Of a stretch of 25,166 bases of DNA, positions 1-7,562 are shown piece by piece. Origin of the DNA: Bacillota bacterium. GTDB taxonomy: Bacteria; Bacillota; Clostridia; Lachnospirales; Lachnospiraceae. The notes beneath the pieces were generated by a model. That model did no database searches. It was given only the letters and a program-made list of their open reading frames with translations, and had not been told where the DNA came from. The stretch covers positions 1 through 25,166 of the forward strand of contig JAFADH010000390.1 of assembly GCA_023424995.1 (NCBI GenBank), in the 5' to 3' direction. Both the position numbers and the translations under genes were made by a program. How positions within the stretch are numbered: the stretch's first letter is position 1; each line of letters starts with the position of its first letter.

Positions 1-173
1 TTCGAAATCCTCAGATAATCATTATCAGTGATGAGGTGGGGAATGGGATTGTTCCCATGGACGCCTTTGAGAGGGAATACAGGGAGCGTCTGGGGAGAAT
101 TCTGTGTGATCTGGCAGAAAAGGCGGAAAGGGTGGAACGGATTCTATGCGGGATCGGACAGAGAATCAAATAA
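1..173 (+). CDS. cobU: CobU C-terminal end (adenosylcobinamide kinase / guanylyltransferase), 5' truncated by window
   Basis: Reading frame 3 is open from the left edge to a TAA at 171-173 and gives about 56 residues. The piece contains ISDEVGNGIVP followed by an R-x-Y-R-E-x-L-G stretch. This matches the conserved C-terminal half of CobU/CobP, where the family shows 'EVG-x-GIVP' and then the 'FRD..G' region. CobU phosphorylates adenosylcobinamide and transfers GMP to make adenosylcobinamide-GDP, the substrate for cobalamin synthase CobS, in the cytoplasm. The N-terminal P-loop lies outside the window. The stop codon overlaps the next start (TAATG), so the downstream phosphatase is probably translationally coupled. 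The B12 context strongly supports the call. Confidence 0.85.
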   Translation, partial: RNPQIIIISDEVGNGIVPMDAFEREYRERLGRILCDLAEKAERVERILCGIGQRIK

Positions 174-871
174 TGCTGATACTCATACGTCACGGAGAGA
201 CGCCGTCCAATGCTTCCGGACGATATCTGGGGCGGACGGAGGAGGATTTGTCGGCGGCCGGGATGGAAAAGCTTAAAAAGGATATAACGGCAGGCAGGTA
301 TCCCGGGGCGGATATGGTGCTGTCCAGTCCAATGAAGCGCTGCAGACAGACCGCGGACCTTATCTATGGCTGTAAGAAGCCCATTCTCGTTGAGGAATGG
401 CGCGAGATGGATTTCGGCCGCTTTGAAGGAAAGAATTATCAGGAGCTGAACGGGGATGTGCAGTACCAGGCCTGGATAGACAGTAACGGAAGGCTGCCTT
501 TTCCGGAGGGAGAGAGCAGGGAGGAGTTCACGGAAAGATGCTGCCGGGGATTGCAAAGGGGATTGGAAAAGTTGGTTATACAAATACCGGTAAAAGAAGA
601 TGATACAGAGAAACATCAAGTGAAGGAAGAAGCTGCAAAAGGAGACCGGACAAAGGAAAATCACAGGAAGGATGAACCGCAGCAGGCAGAAAACAGAGTT
701 CCTCCGGTAATAGCCGCCGTGGTACACGGGGGAACTATTATGGCACTGCTAAGCTCCTATGGTGCCGGAGATTATTTTGACTATCAGTGCAAAAACGGTG
801 AGGGCTTCGTATGCGGCTTAAAGCATACGGACGGTAAGGTAACGGGCTTGGAAATAATACGGAAGTTATAG
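173..871 (+). CDS. cobC: CobC-like histidine phosphatase (alpha-ribazole phosphatase)
   Basis: This 232-residue protein belongs to the histidine phosphatase (phosphoglycerate mutase-like) superfamily. Visible motifs are LIRHGET with nucleophile His6, SSPMKRCRQTADLI at 51-64, the acidic EMDFGRFEG region around 78-86, and the second catalytic His185 in VVHGGT. In the B12 pathway CobC removes phosphate from alpha-ribazole-5'-phosphate or adenosylcobalamin-5'-phosphate. The start at 173 overlaps the cobU stop. A possible start at 146 would add nine residues before the conserved LIRHGE and is less likely. An odd feature is a highly charged insert of about 36 residues (141-176; Lys, Glu, Asp, Gln-rich) just before the second catalytic His. 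Substrate assignment comes from neighbours, because the fold alone does not fix specificity. Confidence 0.85.
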   Translation: MLILIRHGETPSNASGRYLGRTEEDLSAAGMEKLKKDITAGRYPGADMVLSSPMKRCRQTADLIYGCKKPILVEEWREMDFGRFEGKNYQELNGDVQYQAWIDSNGRLPFPEGESREEFTERCCRGLQRGLEKLVIQIPVKEDDTEKHQVKEEAAKGDRTKENHRKDEPQQAENRVPPVIAAVVHGGTIMALLSSYGAGDYFDYQCKNGEGFVCGLKHTDGKVTGLEIIRKL

Positions 872-881
872 GGGAATGAGA

Positions 882-1877
882 ATGATTTATCACATTGCAG
901 GCTTTTTTATCGGATTTATTATGGATTTGCTGTTCGGAGACCCCTACTGGCTTCCGCATCCCATCCGGCTGATCGGGGTACTGATCGCCCGACTGGACAA
1001 GCTGCTGCTGGGAGAGCTGCACGGACAGGAAAGGAATTATAAAAGTGAATTCCGGAAAGGGATGCTGCTGGTAGTTCTGGTACTGACGGTTACGGGGGCC
1101 GTCTCTCTCCTTATCCTGGTCCTGGCATATAAAACAGCCCCCTTATTGGGGATGGCGGCAGAGAGCATTATGACCTATCAGATACTTGCCGCAAAATGCT
1201 TGAAGGTGGAGAGCATGAAGGTATATGACAGATTAAAGGCAGAGGATCTGCAGGGAGCCAGAAAGGCCGTATCCATGATTGTGGGACGGGATACGGAGGG
1301 TCTGGACGAGGAAGGTGTGGCAAAGGCTGCCATTGAAACGGTGGCGGAGAATACTTCGGACGGTGTTATCGCACCCATGCTTTACCTGGCAGCGGGCGGA
1401 CCGGTTCTCGGGTTTCTGTATAAGGCTGTCAATACCATGGATTCCATGGTGGGATATAAGAATGACAGATATCTTTATTACGGTAAGGCGGCAGCCAGGC
1501 TGGACGATGCGGTCAATTTCATTCCGGCAAGAATCAGTGCAATTCTCATGATGATCTCCTGCTATGGGGCGGGAAAGGCTTTCAATGGGAGGAATGCCCG
1601 GAGAATATACAGGCGGGACCGGAAGAATCATGCCAGTCCAAACTCTGCCCACACGGAAGCGGTCTGCGCCGGGGCACTGGGAATACGCCTTGCCGGAGCT
1701 GCCAGTTATTTTGGAAAAACAGTGGAGAAACCATATATCGGAGATGCGGACCGGGCAGTGGAATGCGAGGATATCGTCCGGGTCAACCGGCTGATGTATA
1801 CTGCGGCAGTGCTGTGTGAAGCCCTCTGTCTGATATGCCTGCTACTGGCAGGCCATATTGCAGGATGGTTTCCGTAA
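882..1877 (+). CDS. cbiB: CbiB, adenosylcobinamide-phosphate synthase (membrane protein)
   Basis: The product attaches (R)-1-aminopropan-2-ol phosphate to adenosylcobyric acid, giving adenosylcobinamide phosphate. The N-terminus MDLLFGDPYWLPHPIRLIG is the CbiB/CobD-family signature. The central ETVAENTSDGVIAPMLY and NTMDSMVGYKNDRY motifs are also typical, as is the length (331-333 residues). Several hydrophobic segments (near residues 1-17, 55-80, 165-185, 210-235 and 300-325) fit an integral membrane protein. Two ATGs are possible, at 876 and 882. The later one is better spaced from the GGGGA at 871-875 and is used here. It starts a few bases after the cobC-like gene, and the next gene, cobD, follows within 40 bases, so they are probably one operon. 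Confidence 0.93.
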   Translation: MIYHIAGFFIGFIMDLLFGDPYWLPHPIRLIGVLIARLDKLLLGELHGQERNYKSEFRKGMLLVVLVLTVTGAVSLLILVLAYKTAPLLGMAAESIMTYQILAAKCLKVESMKVYDRLKAEDLQGARKAVSMIVGRDTEGLDEEGVAKAAIETVAENTSDGVIAPMLYLAAGGPVLGFLYKAVNTMDSMVGYKNDRYLYYGKAAARLDDAVNFIPARISAILMMISCYGAGKAFNGRNARRIYRRDRKNHASPNSAHTEAVCAGALGIRLAGAASYFGKTVEKPYIGDADRAVECEDIVRVNRLMYTAAVLCEALCLICLLLAGHIAGWFP

Positions 1878-1912
1878 CCGGATGGAGAATATGGAACAAA
1901 ATGGAGGAAAAT

Positions 1913-2953
1913 ATGCTGCACGGCGGAGACATATACCGGAATAAAGTGAAGCTGGATTTCTCGGTGAATATAAATCCCTTGGGAATACCGGCTTCCGTGA
2001 AAAAAGCATTGACACAGGCACTGGAGCACTGTGAGAGATATCCGGATATCAGGGCGGAGAGGCTGATGGAAGGCTTATCCGTAATGACGGGCGCAGATAA
2101 GGAGCATATATCGGGCGGCAGCGGAGCCTCCGAATTATTCCTGGCAATTGTGCATGCCGTAAGGCCCAGGCGGACAGTGATACCGGTCCCTTCCTTTTAC
2201 GGCTATGAAAGAGCGGCCATGGCCTCCGGCTGTGACATACTTTTTTATGAGATGAAGGAAGCCGGGGAATATGCCTTGGAGGAAGGAATTATGGACTGCC
2301 TGACCGGAGAGATGGAGCTTTTGTTCCTGGCTAATCCCAATAATCCGGTGGGAAATCTCATCGAGGGCAGCCTGCTTGAACGGGTTGTAAAGCATTGCAG
2401 GGAAAAGGGGATTATTGCTGTGATCGATGAATGCTTCCTGGAGTTCTCGGCCAATGAGAACCGGGATACCTTTATCAGCAGGATAAAGGACTATCCCAAT
2501 GTGATCGTTGTACGGGCATTTACGAAAATCTATGCCATACCCGGAGTAAGGCTGGGATATCTGATCTGCGGGAGCAAAGAACTGAATAACAATATAAAGC
2601 GGCAGCTGCCGGAATGGAACCTGTCTGTCTTTGCCCAGGCGGCGGGAATTGCAGCCTGTAAGGAAAAGAAGTATAAAGAGGAAACCCTCCGATTGGTAGG
2701 GGAGGAGCGGAGGTACCTGAAAACAGAGCTGGAGAGGTCAGGCCTCCGGGTATATTCTTCCCATACGGACTATCTTTTATTAAAAACAAAGCTGCCGCTA
2801 TATGACAGGCTATTGGAAAAGGAAATCCTGATCCGTGACTGCAGCAGCTTCCGGGGACTGGAAAAAGGGCATTACCGGATCGCGGTAAAAAGACATCCGG
2901 AGAATGAAATGCTGGTGAAGGCAGTAAGGGAGATCCTAGAGGGACAGGCTTAA
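1913..2953 (+). CDS. cobD: CobD, threonine-phosphate decarboxylase (PLP enzyme)
   Basis: This is a 346-residue aminotransferase-fold enzyme that decarboxylates L-threonine-O-3-phosphate to aminopropanol phosphate, the substrate of CbiB encoded just upstream. The N-terminus MLHGGDIYRN and the SVNINPLG motif are characteristic of the B12 enzyme rather than of HisC. Other visible family features are ANPNNPVG (140-147), the PLP-contacting Asp172 in IDECFLEFS, and Lys205 in AFTKIYAIPG as the Schiff-base lysine. A C-terminal YRIAVKRHPEN carries the phosphate/carboxylate-binding Arg. The start at 1913 has GGAGG at 1903-1907 with a 5-base gap. In-frame upstream ATGs at 1835 and 1901 are possible but lack as good a ribosome site and add non-conserved residues. 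Confidence 0.92.
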   Translation: MLHGGDIYRNKVKLDFSVNINPLGIPASVKKALTQALEHCERYPDIRAERLMEGLSVMTGADKEHISGGSGASELFLAIVHAVRPRRTVIPVPSFYGYERAAMASGCDILFYEMKEAGEYALEEGIMDCLTGEMELLFLANPNNPVGNLIEGSLLERVVKHCREKGIIAVIDECFLEFSANENRDTFISRIKDYPNVIVVRAFTKIYAIPGVRLGYLICGSKELNNNIKRQLPEWNLSVFAQAAGIAACKEKKYKEETLRLVGEERRYLKTELERSGLRVYSSHTDYLLLKTKLPLYDRLLEKEILIRDCSSFRGLEKGHYRIAVKRHPENEMLVKAVREILEGQA

Positions 2954-2980
2954 GCTGCCTGAGACAAAATGGAGGAGCAG

Positions 2981-3616
2981 ATGAACAAAACAGTAGAATT
3001 TGTACTGCCGGAGGAGATAGAAAAACGCAGCTTTGAAATCATATCGGAGGAGCTGAAAGCCCGTGACCTCCTGCTGTTACCCGAACAGGAGGCGGTGATC
3101 AAGCGCGTCATCCATACCAGCGCGGATTTTGATTATGTCCATACCCTGACCTTCTCCGAAGGAGCGGCAGAAAAGGCGAAGCAGCTGATCAGGGAAGGTG
3201 CCGATATCGTCACCGATACGAATATGGCGCTGGCGGGAATCAATAAAAGCGTCCTGGCACGATACGGAGGGAACGCCCATTGCTTTATGGCGGATAAAGA
3301 GGTGGCGGAGGTGGCGAAGCAGCAACGGCTGACCAGGGCGGCAGTCAGCATGCAGATGGCTGCCCGGATTACCAAGCCGGTGATATTTGCCATAGGGAAT
3401 GCACCGACTGCCTTGATTTCACTGTATGAGATGATAGAAAGGGGAAGCTTTCATCCGGCGTTTATCATCGGTGTTCCGGTAGGCTTTGTCAATGTGGAAG
3501 CGGCTAAGGAGCTGATATTAAAGACAGAGATCCCTTATATCGTCAACCGGGGCAGAAAAGGCGGGAGCAATGTGGCGGCGGCAATCTGCAATGCCATCCT
3601 TTATGAGCTGGCATAG
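2981..3616 (+). CDS. cbiC: CbiC, cobalt-precorrin-8 methylmutase
   Basis: CbiC moves the methyl group from C-11 to C-12 of cobalt-precorrin-8, giving cobyrinic acid. The 211-residue protein has the catalytic-histidine motif VIHTSADFDYV (His45), then DTNMALAGI, IGNAPTALISL, PVGFVNVEAAKE and the C-terminal RGRKGGSNVAAAICNA. All are family hallmarks, and the length is usual. Start 2981 has GGAGG at 2971-2975 five bases upstream. An in-frame ATG at 2969 would add four residues (MEEQ), with the SD inside the coding region. The gene lies 27 bases after cobD. Confidence 0.94.
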   Translation: MNKTVEFVLPEEIEKRSFEIISEELKARDLLLLPEQEAVIKRVIHTSADFDYVHTLTFSEGAAEKAKQLIREGADIVTDTNMALAGINKSVLARYGGNAHCFMADKEVAEVAKQQRLTRAAVSMQMAARITKPVIFAIGNAPTALISLYEMIERGSFHPAFIIGVPVGFVNVEAAKELILKTEIPYIVNRGRKGGSNVAAAICNAILYELA

Positions 3617-3684
3617 CGTTATACCTGTGTTTTCCCGGCACGATTTTGGATGCGCATAATGTGTGTGCAGGAACGGAGGCAGAT

Positions 3685-4803
3685 ATGCGATACGGCTTTA
3701 CCACCGGAAGCTGTGCGGCGGCTGCGGCTAAAGCGGCAGCCTATATGCTGCTGACCGGAAAAGAGAAAAGGACAATAACAATCGATACCCCCAAGGGAAT
3801 CCCCTTTGATGCGGCAATAGAGGAGATCACCAGAGAGGAGCACCGGGTCAGCTGTGCGGTCAGAAAGGATGGCGGGGACGATCCGGATGTTACCACAGGG
3901 GCACTGATATTTGCCGAGGTAACTCTCGTGGAGGAAGGAAATCCGCAGAAGGAAAGGGTTCTGATCGACGGAGGTGCCGGAGTGGGGAGAGTGACCAGAC
4001 GAGGCTTGGACCAGCCGGTGGGAAACGCAGCCATTAATCATATACCCAGGGAAATGATTACAAAGGAAGTAGAGGAGATATGTGCTCTGACGGACTACCA
4101 GGGGGCAATACGGGTGCTGATATCCGTCCCCGGAGGAGAAGAGCTGGCGGAAAAGACTTATAACCCAAGACTGGGAATCACCGGCGGGATATCCATCCTT
4201 GGTACGACGGGAATCGTGGAGCCCATGAGCAGCCGGGCATTGCTGGATACGATCCGGGTGGAGCTGAATGTAAGGAAAGCGGAGGGCTATAAGTCTGTAG
4301 CTGTGGCTCCGGGGAATTACGGGCTTGCCTTTATGCGGAATACCTACGGGTATGACCTGGACAAAAGCGTCAAATGCAGTAATTTTATAGGAGATACCAT
4401 TGAGATGGCGGCGGAAGCAGGCTTTGAGGAAATGCTTCTGACCGGCCATATCGGAAAGCTGATCAAGCTTTCCGGAGGAATATTCAATACCCATTCCAGG
4501 GAAGGCGACTGCCGGATGGAGTTAATGGCGGCGGCAGGCCTCCGGGCAGGAATACCGGCAGAAGCCGCAAGGGAGCTTCTTGATTGTGTCTCTACGGAGG
4601 AAGGAGTCCGGATACTTGAGGAATGGGGCAGGCTTAAGGAGTCCATGGGGATCATCATGGAAAAGGCCTGCTTCTATCTGGACAAACGTGCTGCAGGGAG
4701 GCTTCATGTGGAATGCATCATGTATGCCAATGAGACGGGTGAGCTGGCCAAGAGCAAGGGAGCAGAAAAGCTGCTGCGGAAAATCAGGGAGACAGGAGAA
4801 TAG
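3685..4803 (+). CDS. cbiD: CbiD, cobalt-precorrin-5B (C1)-methyltransferase
   Basis: CbiD adds the C-1 methyl group to the contracted corrin ring in the anaerobic route and has no relation to the class III methylases. The N-terminal RYGFTTGSCAAAAAKAA is the CbiD signature. Further conserved blocks include VRKDGGDDPDVTTGALI, IDGGAGVGRVTRRGL, the GITGGISILGTTGIVEPMS region and LTGHIGKLIKLSGGIFNTHS. Start 3685 is chosen because GGAGG at 3675-3679 sits five bases upstream. A TTG at 3646 in the same frame would add 13 residues but has no visible ribosome site. The 68-base gap after cbiC is the widest between cobC and cbiH, yet no terminator is visible in it. Confidence 0.94.
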   Translation: MRYGFTTGSCAAAAAKAAAYMLLTGKEKRTITIDTPKGIPFDAAIEEITREEHRVSCAVRKDGGDDPDVTTGALIFAEVTLVEEGNPQKERVLIDGGAGVGRVTRRGLDQPVGNAAINHIPREMITKEVEEICALTDYQGAIRVLISVPGGEELAEKTYNPRLGITGGISILGTTGIVEPMSSRALLDTIRVELNVRKAEGYKSVAVAPGNYGLAFMRNTYGYDLDKSVKCSNFIGDTIEMAAEAGFEEMLLTGHIGKLIKLSGGIFNTHSREGDCRMELMAAAGLRAGIPAEAARELLDCVSTEEGVRILEEWGRLKESMGIIMEKACFYLDKRAAGRLHVECIMYANETGELAKSKGAEKLLRKIRETGE

Positions 4804-4805
4804 AT

Positions 4806-5564
4806 ATGGTTTATTTTGTAGGAGCAGGAACGGGAGCGGTGGATCTGATTACCCTTAGGGGATTGCGTATGCTTCAAAAGGCGGATACGGTCATCTATGC
4901 AGGCTCCCTGGTGAATCCGGAGCTCCTGGAATATACAAAAAAGGATTGCAGACTTCATAACAGCGCAAGGATGACCCTGGAGGAAGTGTTGGAGGTATTA
5001 AAGCAGGAGGAACAACGGGGAGGGATTACGGTGCGCCTGCATACCGGGGACCCAAGTGTCTACGGGGCGGTCCGGGAGCAGATGGACCTTCTGGATGAGC
5101 TTGGGATCGCTTATGAGAGCTGCCCGGGGGTAAGCGCCTGCTTTGGAGCGGCAGCCTCGCTGAATCTGGAATATACCCTCCCGGGAGTTTCCCAGAGCCT
5201 GATCATCACCAGGATGGAAGGCCGGACGGAAGTGCCAGAAAAGGAGGGAATAGAGAGCCTGGCGGCGCACGGAGCTTCCATGGCGATCTATCTGAGCGCC
5301 GGGATGCTGGGAGAATTAAGCAGGAGGCTGCTTAAGGGAGCTTATGGGCCGGATACGCCGGCGGCTATTGTCTATAAAGCCACCTGGCCGGAGGAAGAGG
5401 CATACCTGTGCACCATTGATACTCTGGAAGAGACAGCAAGGGAGCATAATATAACAAAGACAGCCATAATCCTGGTAGGAGATGCCGTAGCCCACCGGAA
5501 TTACCGGCGTTCCAGATTATATGCGCCGGATTTTGAAACAGAGTTCAGGGGAAAACGAATATGA
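4806..5564 (+). CDS. cbiF: CbiF, cobalt-precorrin-4 (C11)-methyltransferase
   Basis: This class III SAM-dependent tetrapyrrole methylase has 252 residues. The N-terminus VYFVGAGTGAVDLITLRGLRMLQKADTV, then YAGSLVNPELL, RLHTGDPSVYGAV, CPGVSACFGAAASL and YKATWPEE, are the CbiF/CobM set. SLVNP separates it from CbiH, CbiL and CbiE. The enzyme methylates C-11 of cobalt-precorrin-4, giving cobalt-precorrin-5A, which the next gene product (CbiG) processes. The gene begins two bases after the cbiD stop, with an AGGAG just before that stop. Its own stop overlaps the cbiG start (ATGA). Confidence 0.95.
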   Translation: MVYFVGAGTGAVDLITLRGLRMLQKADTVIYAGSLVNPELLEYTKKDCRLHNSARMTLEEVLEVLKQEEQRGGITVRLHTGDPSVYGAVREQMDLLDELGIAYESCPGVSACFGAAASLNLEYTLPGVSQSLIITRMEGRTEVPEKEGIESLAAHGASMAIYLSAGMLGELSRRLLKGAYGPDTPAAIVYKATWPEEEAYLCTIDTLEETAREHNITKTAIILVGDAVAHRNYRRSRLYAPDFETEFRGKRI

Positions 5565-6640
5565 AGCTGAGTATCATAAGTTTTACCGCAAGAGGTCTGT
5601 CACTTTCCCTGTCATTGCAAAAGTCCCTGGAACAGGAGCTGGACATTACAGTATATACAAAGCAAAAAGCTCTGGAACAGGAAGCTGACATTGCCGTATC
5701 TGCAGACGGCAGGGCCATATATGTGAAGGACGGGCTTATACAATGGACCGGGGAGCAGTTTCATGCCCGGACAGCCTTATTATTTATCGGAGCCTGCGGG
5801 ATCGCCGTACGTGCGGTCGCACCCTTTGTCAGGGACAAGCTGGAGGATCCCATGGTTCTGGTAATGGATGAAGCCGGCAGGTATGTCATACCGGTATTGT
5901 CCGGACATTATGGCGGTGCCAATGAGCTGGCAGAAAGGATAGCAAAAAAGACCGGTGCAGCAGCGGTAATTACAACGGCTACCGATGTAAACAGCCTTTT
6001 TGCTGTGGATGTATTTGCAAGAAAAAATGGTCTTGCAATTTGTAACAGCGCGGGAATAAAAAAGGTCTCTTCCGCGGTGCTCGCAGGAGAAAGGGTGACT
6101 ATGGCCCTTGCGGGCAGCCATAAGGGAGAGCCGCCGAAGGAAGTAGTCCTGATCCCCTACCCGGCGGAGAACAAAGTATCGGTGCTTGTCTCTCCTTTTG
6201 CAGAGGATCCGCATAAAGCAGATCTGCAGCTGTGTCCGAAAGCCTATGTGGTCGGTATGGGCTGCAGGCGCGGAAAACCGCTCCGTGAGATCGAGGAGGC
6301 AGTGGATAAACAGCTTGCAAAGGCGGGGATACGGCGGGAGGCATTGGCAGCCCTGGCTTCCATTGACCGGAAGAAGGAGGAAGCAGGTATGCTTGCCTAT
6401 GCGGAAAAATATGAACTTCCGTTTCTGACCTTTTCGGAGGAGGCCTTGAATGACGTTCCGGGTGATTTTACATCCTCCCCCTTCGTACAGGAGCAGGTAG
6501 GAGTTGATAATGTGTGCGAGCGGGCGGCTGTGGCGGCCTGCGGGAAGAACGGAAGACTGATTCTTAAAAAATATGCGGAGAATGGGATTACAACAGCCAT
6601 CGCAGAATTAAAATGGAGTGTGACTTTTGATGAAGCATAA
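5561..6640 (+). CDS. cbiG: CbiG, cobalt-precorrin-5A hydrolase
   Basis: CbiG opens the delta-lactone of cobalt-precorrin-5A and releases the C-20 carbon as acetaldehyde, completing ring contraction. The 359-residue protein has an N-terminal part ending around GACGIAVRAVAPFVRDKLEDPMVLVMDE. A conserved VIPVLSGHYGGANELAERIA core follows, and then a C-terminal CbiG/CobE-like domain starting at YVVGMGCRRGKPLREIEEAV (about residue 227). The start overlaps the cbiF stop as ATGA, which fits translational coupling. Full family length is present with no break. Confidence 0.94.
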   Translation: MKLSIISFTARGLSLSLSLQKSLEQELDITVYTKQKALEQEADIAVSADGRAIYVKDGLIQWTGEQFHARTALLFIGACGIAVRAVAPFVRDKLEDPMVLVMDEAGRYVIPVLSGHYGGANELAERIAKKTGAAAVITTATDVNSLFAVDVFARKNGLAICNSAGIKKVSSAVLAGERVTMALAGSHKGEPPKEVVLIPYPAENKVSVLVSPFAEDPHKADLQLCPKAYVVGMGCRRGKPLREIEEAVDKQLAKAGIRREALAALASIDRKKEEAGMLAYAEKYELPFLTFSEEALNDVPGDFTSSPFVQEQVGVDNVCERAAVAACGKNGRLILKKYAENGITTAIAELKWSVTFDEA

Positions 6641-7361
6641 TATCTATGTAGTCGGAATAGGACCAGGGGCGGAAGAGATGATGACCTTCCAGGCGGTGAG
6701 GGTCCTGGAGGAATGCGATGTCATTATCGGCTATCCGGTATACCTGGACCTGCTGGGAGAACGTTTTGCAGGGAAGGAATTTTTGTCCACGCCCATGCGG
6801 AAGGAAGCGGAGCGCTGCAGGATGTGCTTTGAGGAAGCCGGCAAAGGGAAGAGTGTGGCAATGGTCTGCAGCGGGGATGCAGGGGTGTATGGGATGGCAT
6901 CGTTAATGTATGAGATCGGGAAGGAATATCCGGACTGCGGCCTTACCATAATCCCGGGAATAACAGCCGCCAACAGCGGCGCCGCCTGCCTTGGAGCGCC
7001 GTTAAACCATGATTATTGTGTCATAAGCCTGAGTGATCTGCTCACTCCCTGGGAGTCCATCGAGGAGAGATTGCGGGCTGCCGCGGCAGGTGATTTTGGG
7101 ATCGCACTTTATAATCCCTCCAGCCATAAGAGAGCGGATTATCTGAAAAAGGCCTGTGATATTTTGCTGGAGCGGCTTGAGGAGGACAGAGCCTGCGGGT
7201 ATGTGGAGAACATCGGCAGGGAGGGGATGAGGATCGTTACCTGCACCTTAAGGGAGCTAAGAGAAGAACAGGTCAATATGTTCACAACGGTATATATCGG
7301 TAATTCCCGGACGGAGCTGATGGATGGGAAACTGGTTGCGAAAAGAGGATACCGGTTATAA
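6630..7361 (+). CDS. cbiH: CbiH, cobalt-precorrin-3 C17-methyltransferase (ring contraction)
   Basis: This class III tetrapyrrole methylase of 243 residues methylates C-17 and drives ring contraction, working just before CbiF. Diagnostic stretches are IYVVGIGPGAEEMMTFQA, the IGYPVYLDLL segment, VCSGDAGVYGMASL, IIPGITAANSGAACLGAPLNHDYCVISLSD and IALYNPSSHKRADYL. The ATG at 6630 overlaps cbiG by 11 bases. The TTG at 6627 is an alternative, and GGAG at 6615-6618 lies 8-11 bases upstream. The last codons form the first unit of a degenerate tandem repeat that continues past the stop. Confidence 0.94.
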   Translation: MKHNIYVVGIGPGAEEMMTFQAVRVLEECDVIIGYPVYLDLLGERFAGKEFLSTPMRKEAERCRMCFEEAGKGKSVAMVCSGDAGVYGMASLMYEIGKEYPDCGLTIIPGITAANSGAACLGAPLNHDYCVISLSDLLTPWESIEERLRAAAAGDFGIALYNPSSHKRADYLKKACDILLERLEEDRACGYVENIGREGMRIVTCTLRELREEQVNMFTTVYIGNSRTELMDGKLVAKRGYRL

Positions 7362-7490
7362 GACGGAACCGGTTGTAAAAGGATACCGGTTATGAGACAG
7401 AACCGGTTGAAAAAAGGATAACGTTTATTAAGATAGAAACCAGTTGCAAAAGGGGATACCGGTTATAAGACGGAACGGCTGTAAAAGGAT
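7329..7490 (+). repeat. Degenerate about 34-bp tandem repeats beginning in the 3' end of cbiH
   Basis: Four consecutive units are visible, at 7351-7384 (34 bp), 7385-7419 (35 bp), 7420-7457 (38 bp) and 7458-7490 (33 bp). They are preceded by a half unit inside cbiH (about 7329-7350). Each unit starts ACCGGTTAT or a variant and ends AAAAGGAT or a variant. In units 1 and 2 the arms ACCGGTT and AACCGGT pair with a 9-base loop (for example 7351-7357 with 7367-7373). Unit 3 is the most diverged. Weaker echoes (TTATAAAAG) run to about 7550. The cbiH stop codon lies inside unit 1, so the array looks like repeated duplication of the end of cbiH. No function is known. Confidence 0.75.
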
Positions 7491-7562
7491 ATCGATGAAA
7501 TTCAGTTATAAAAGTTAATTATAAATAAACAGGAAATTGATTATAAAAGGGAGATATCAGCA

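Noticed and set aside
7329..7490. CRISPR array downstream of cbiH
   Set aside because: The units are directly adjacent and degenerate, with no unique spacers of constant length and no cas genes.
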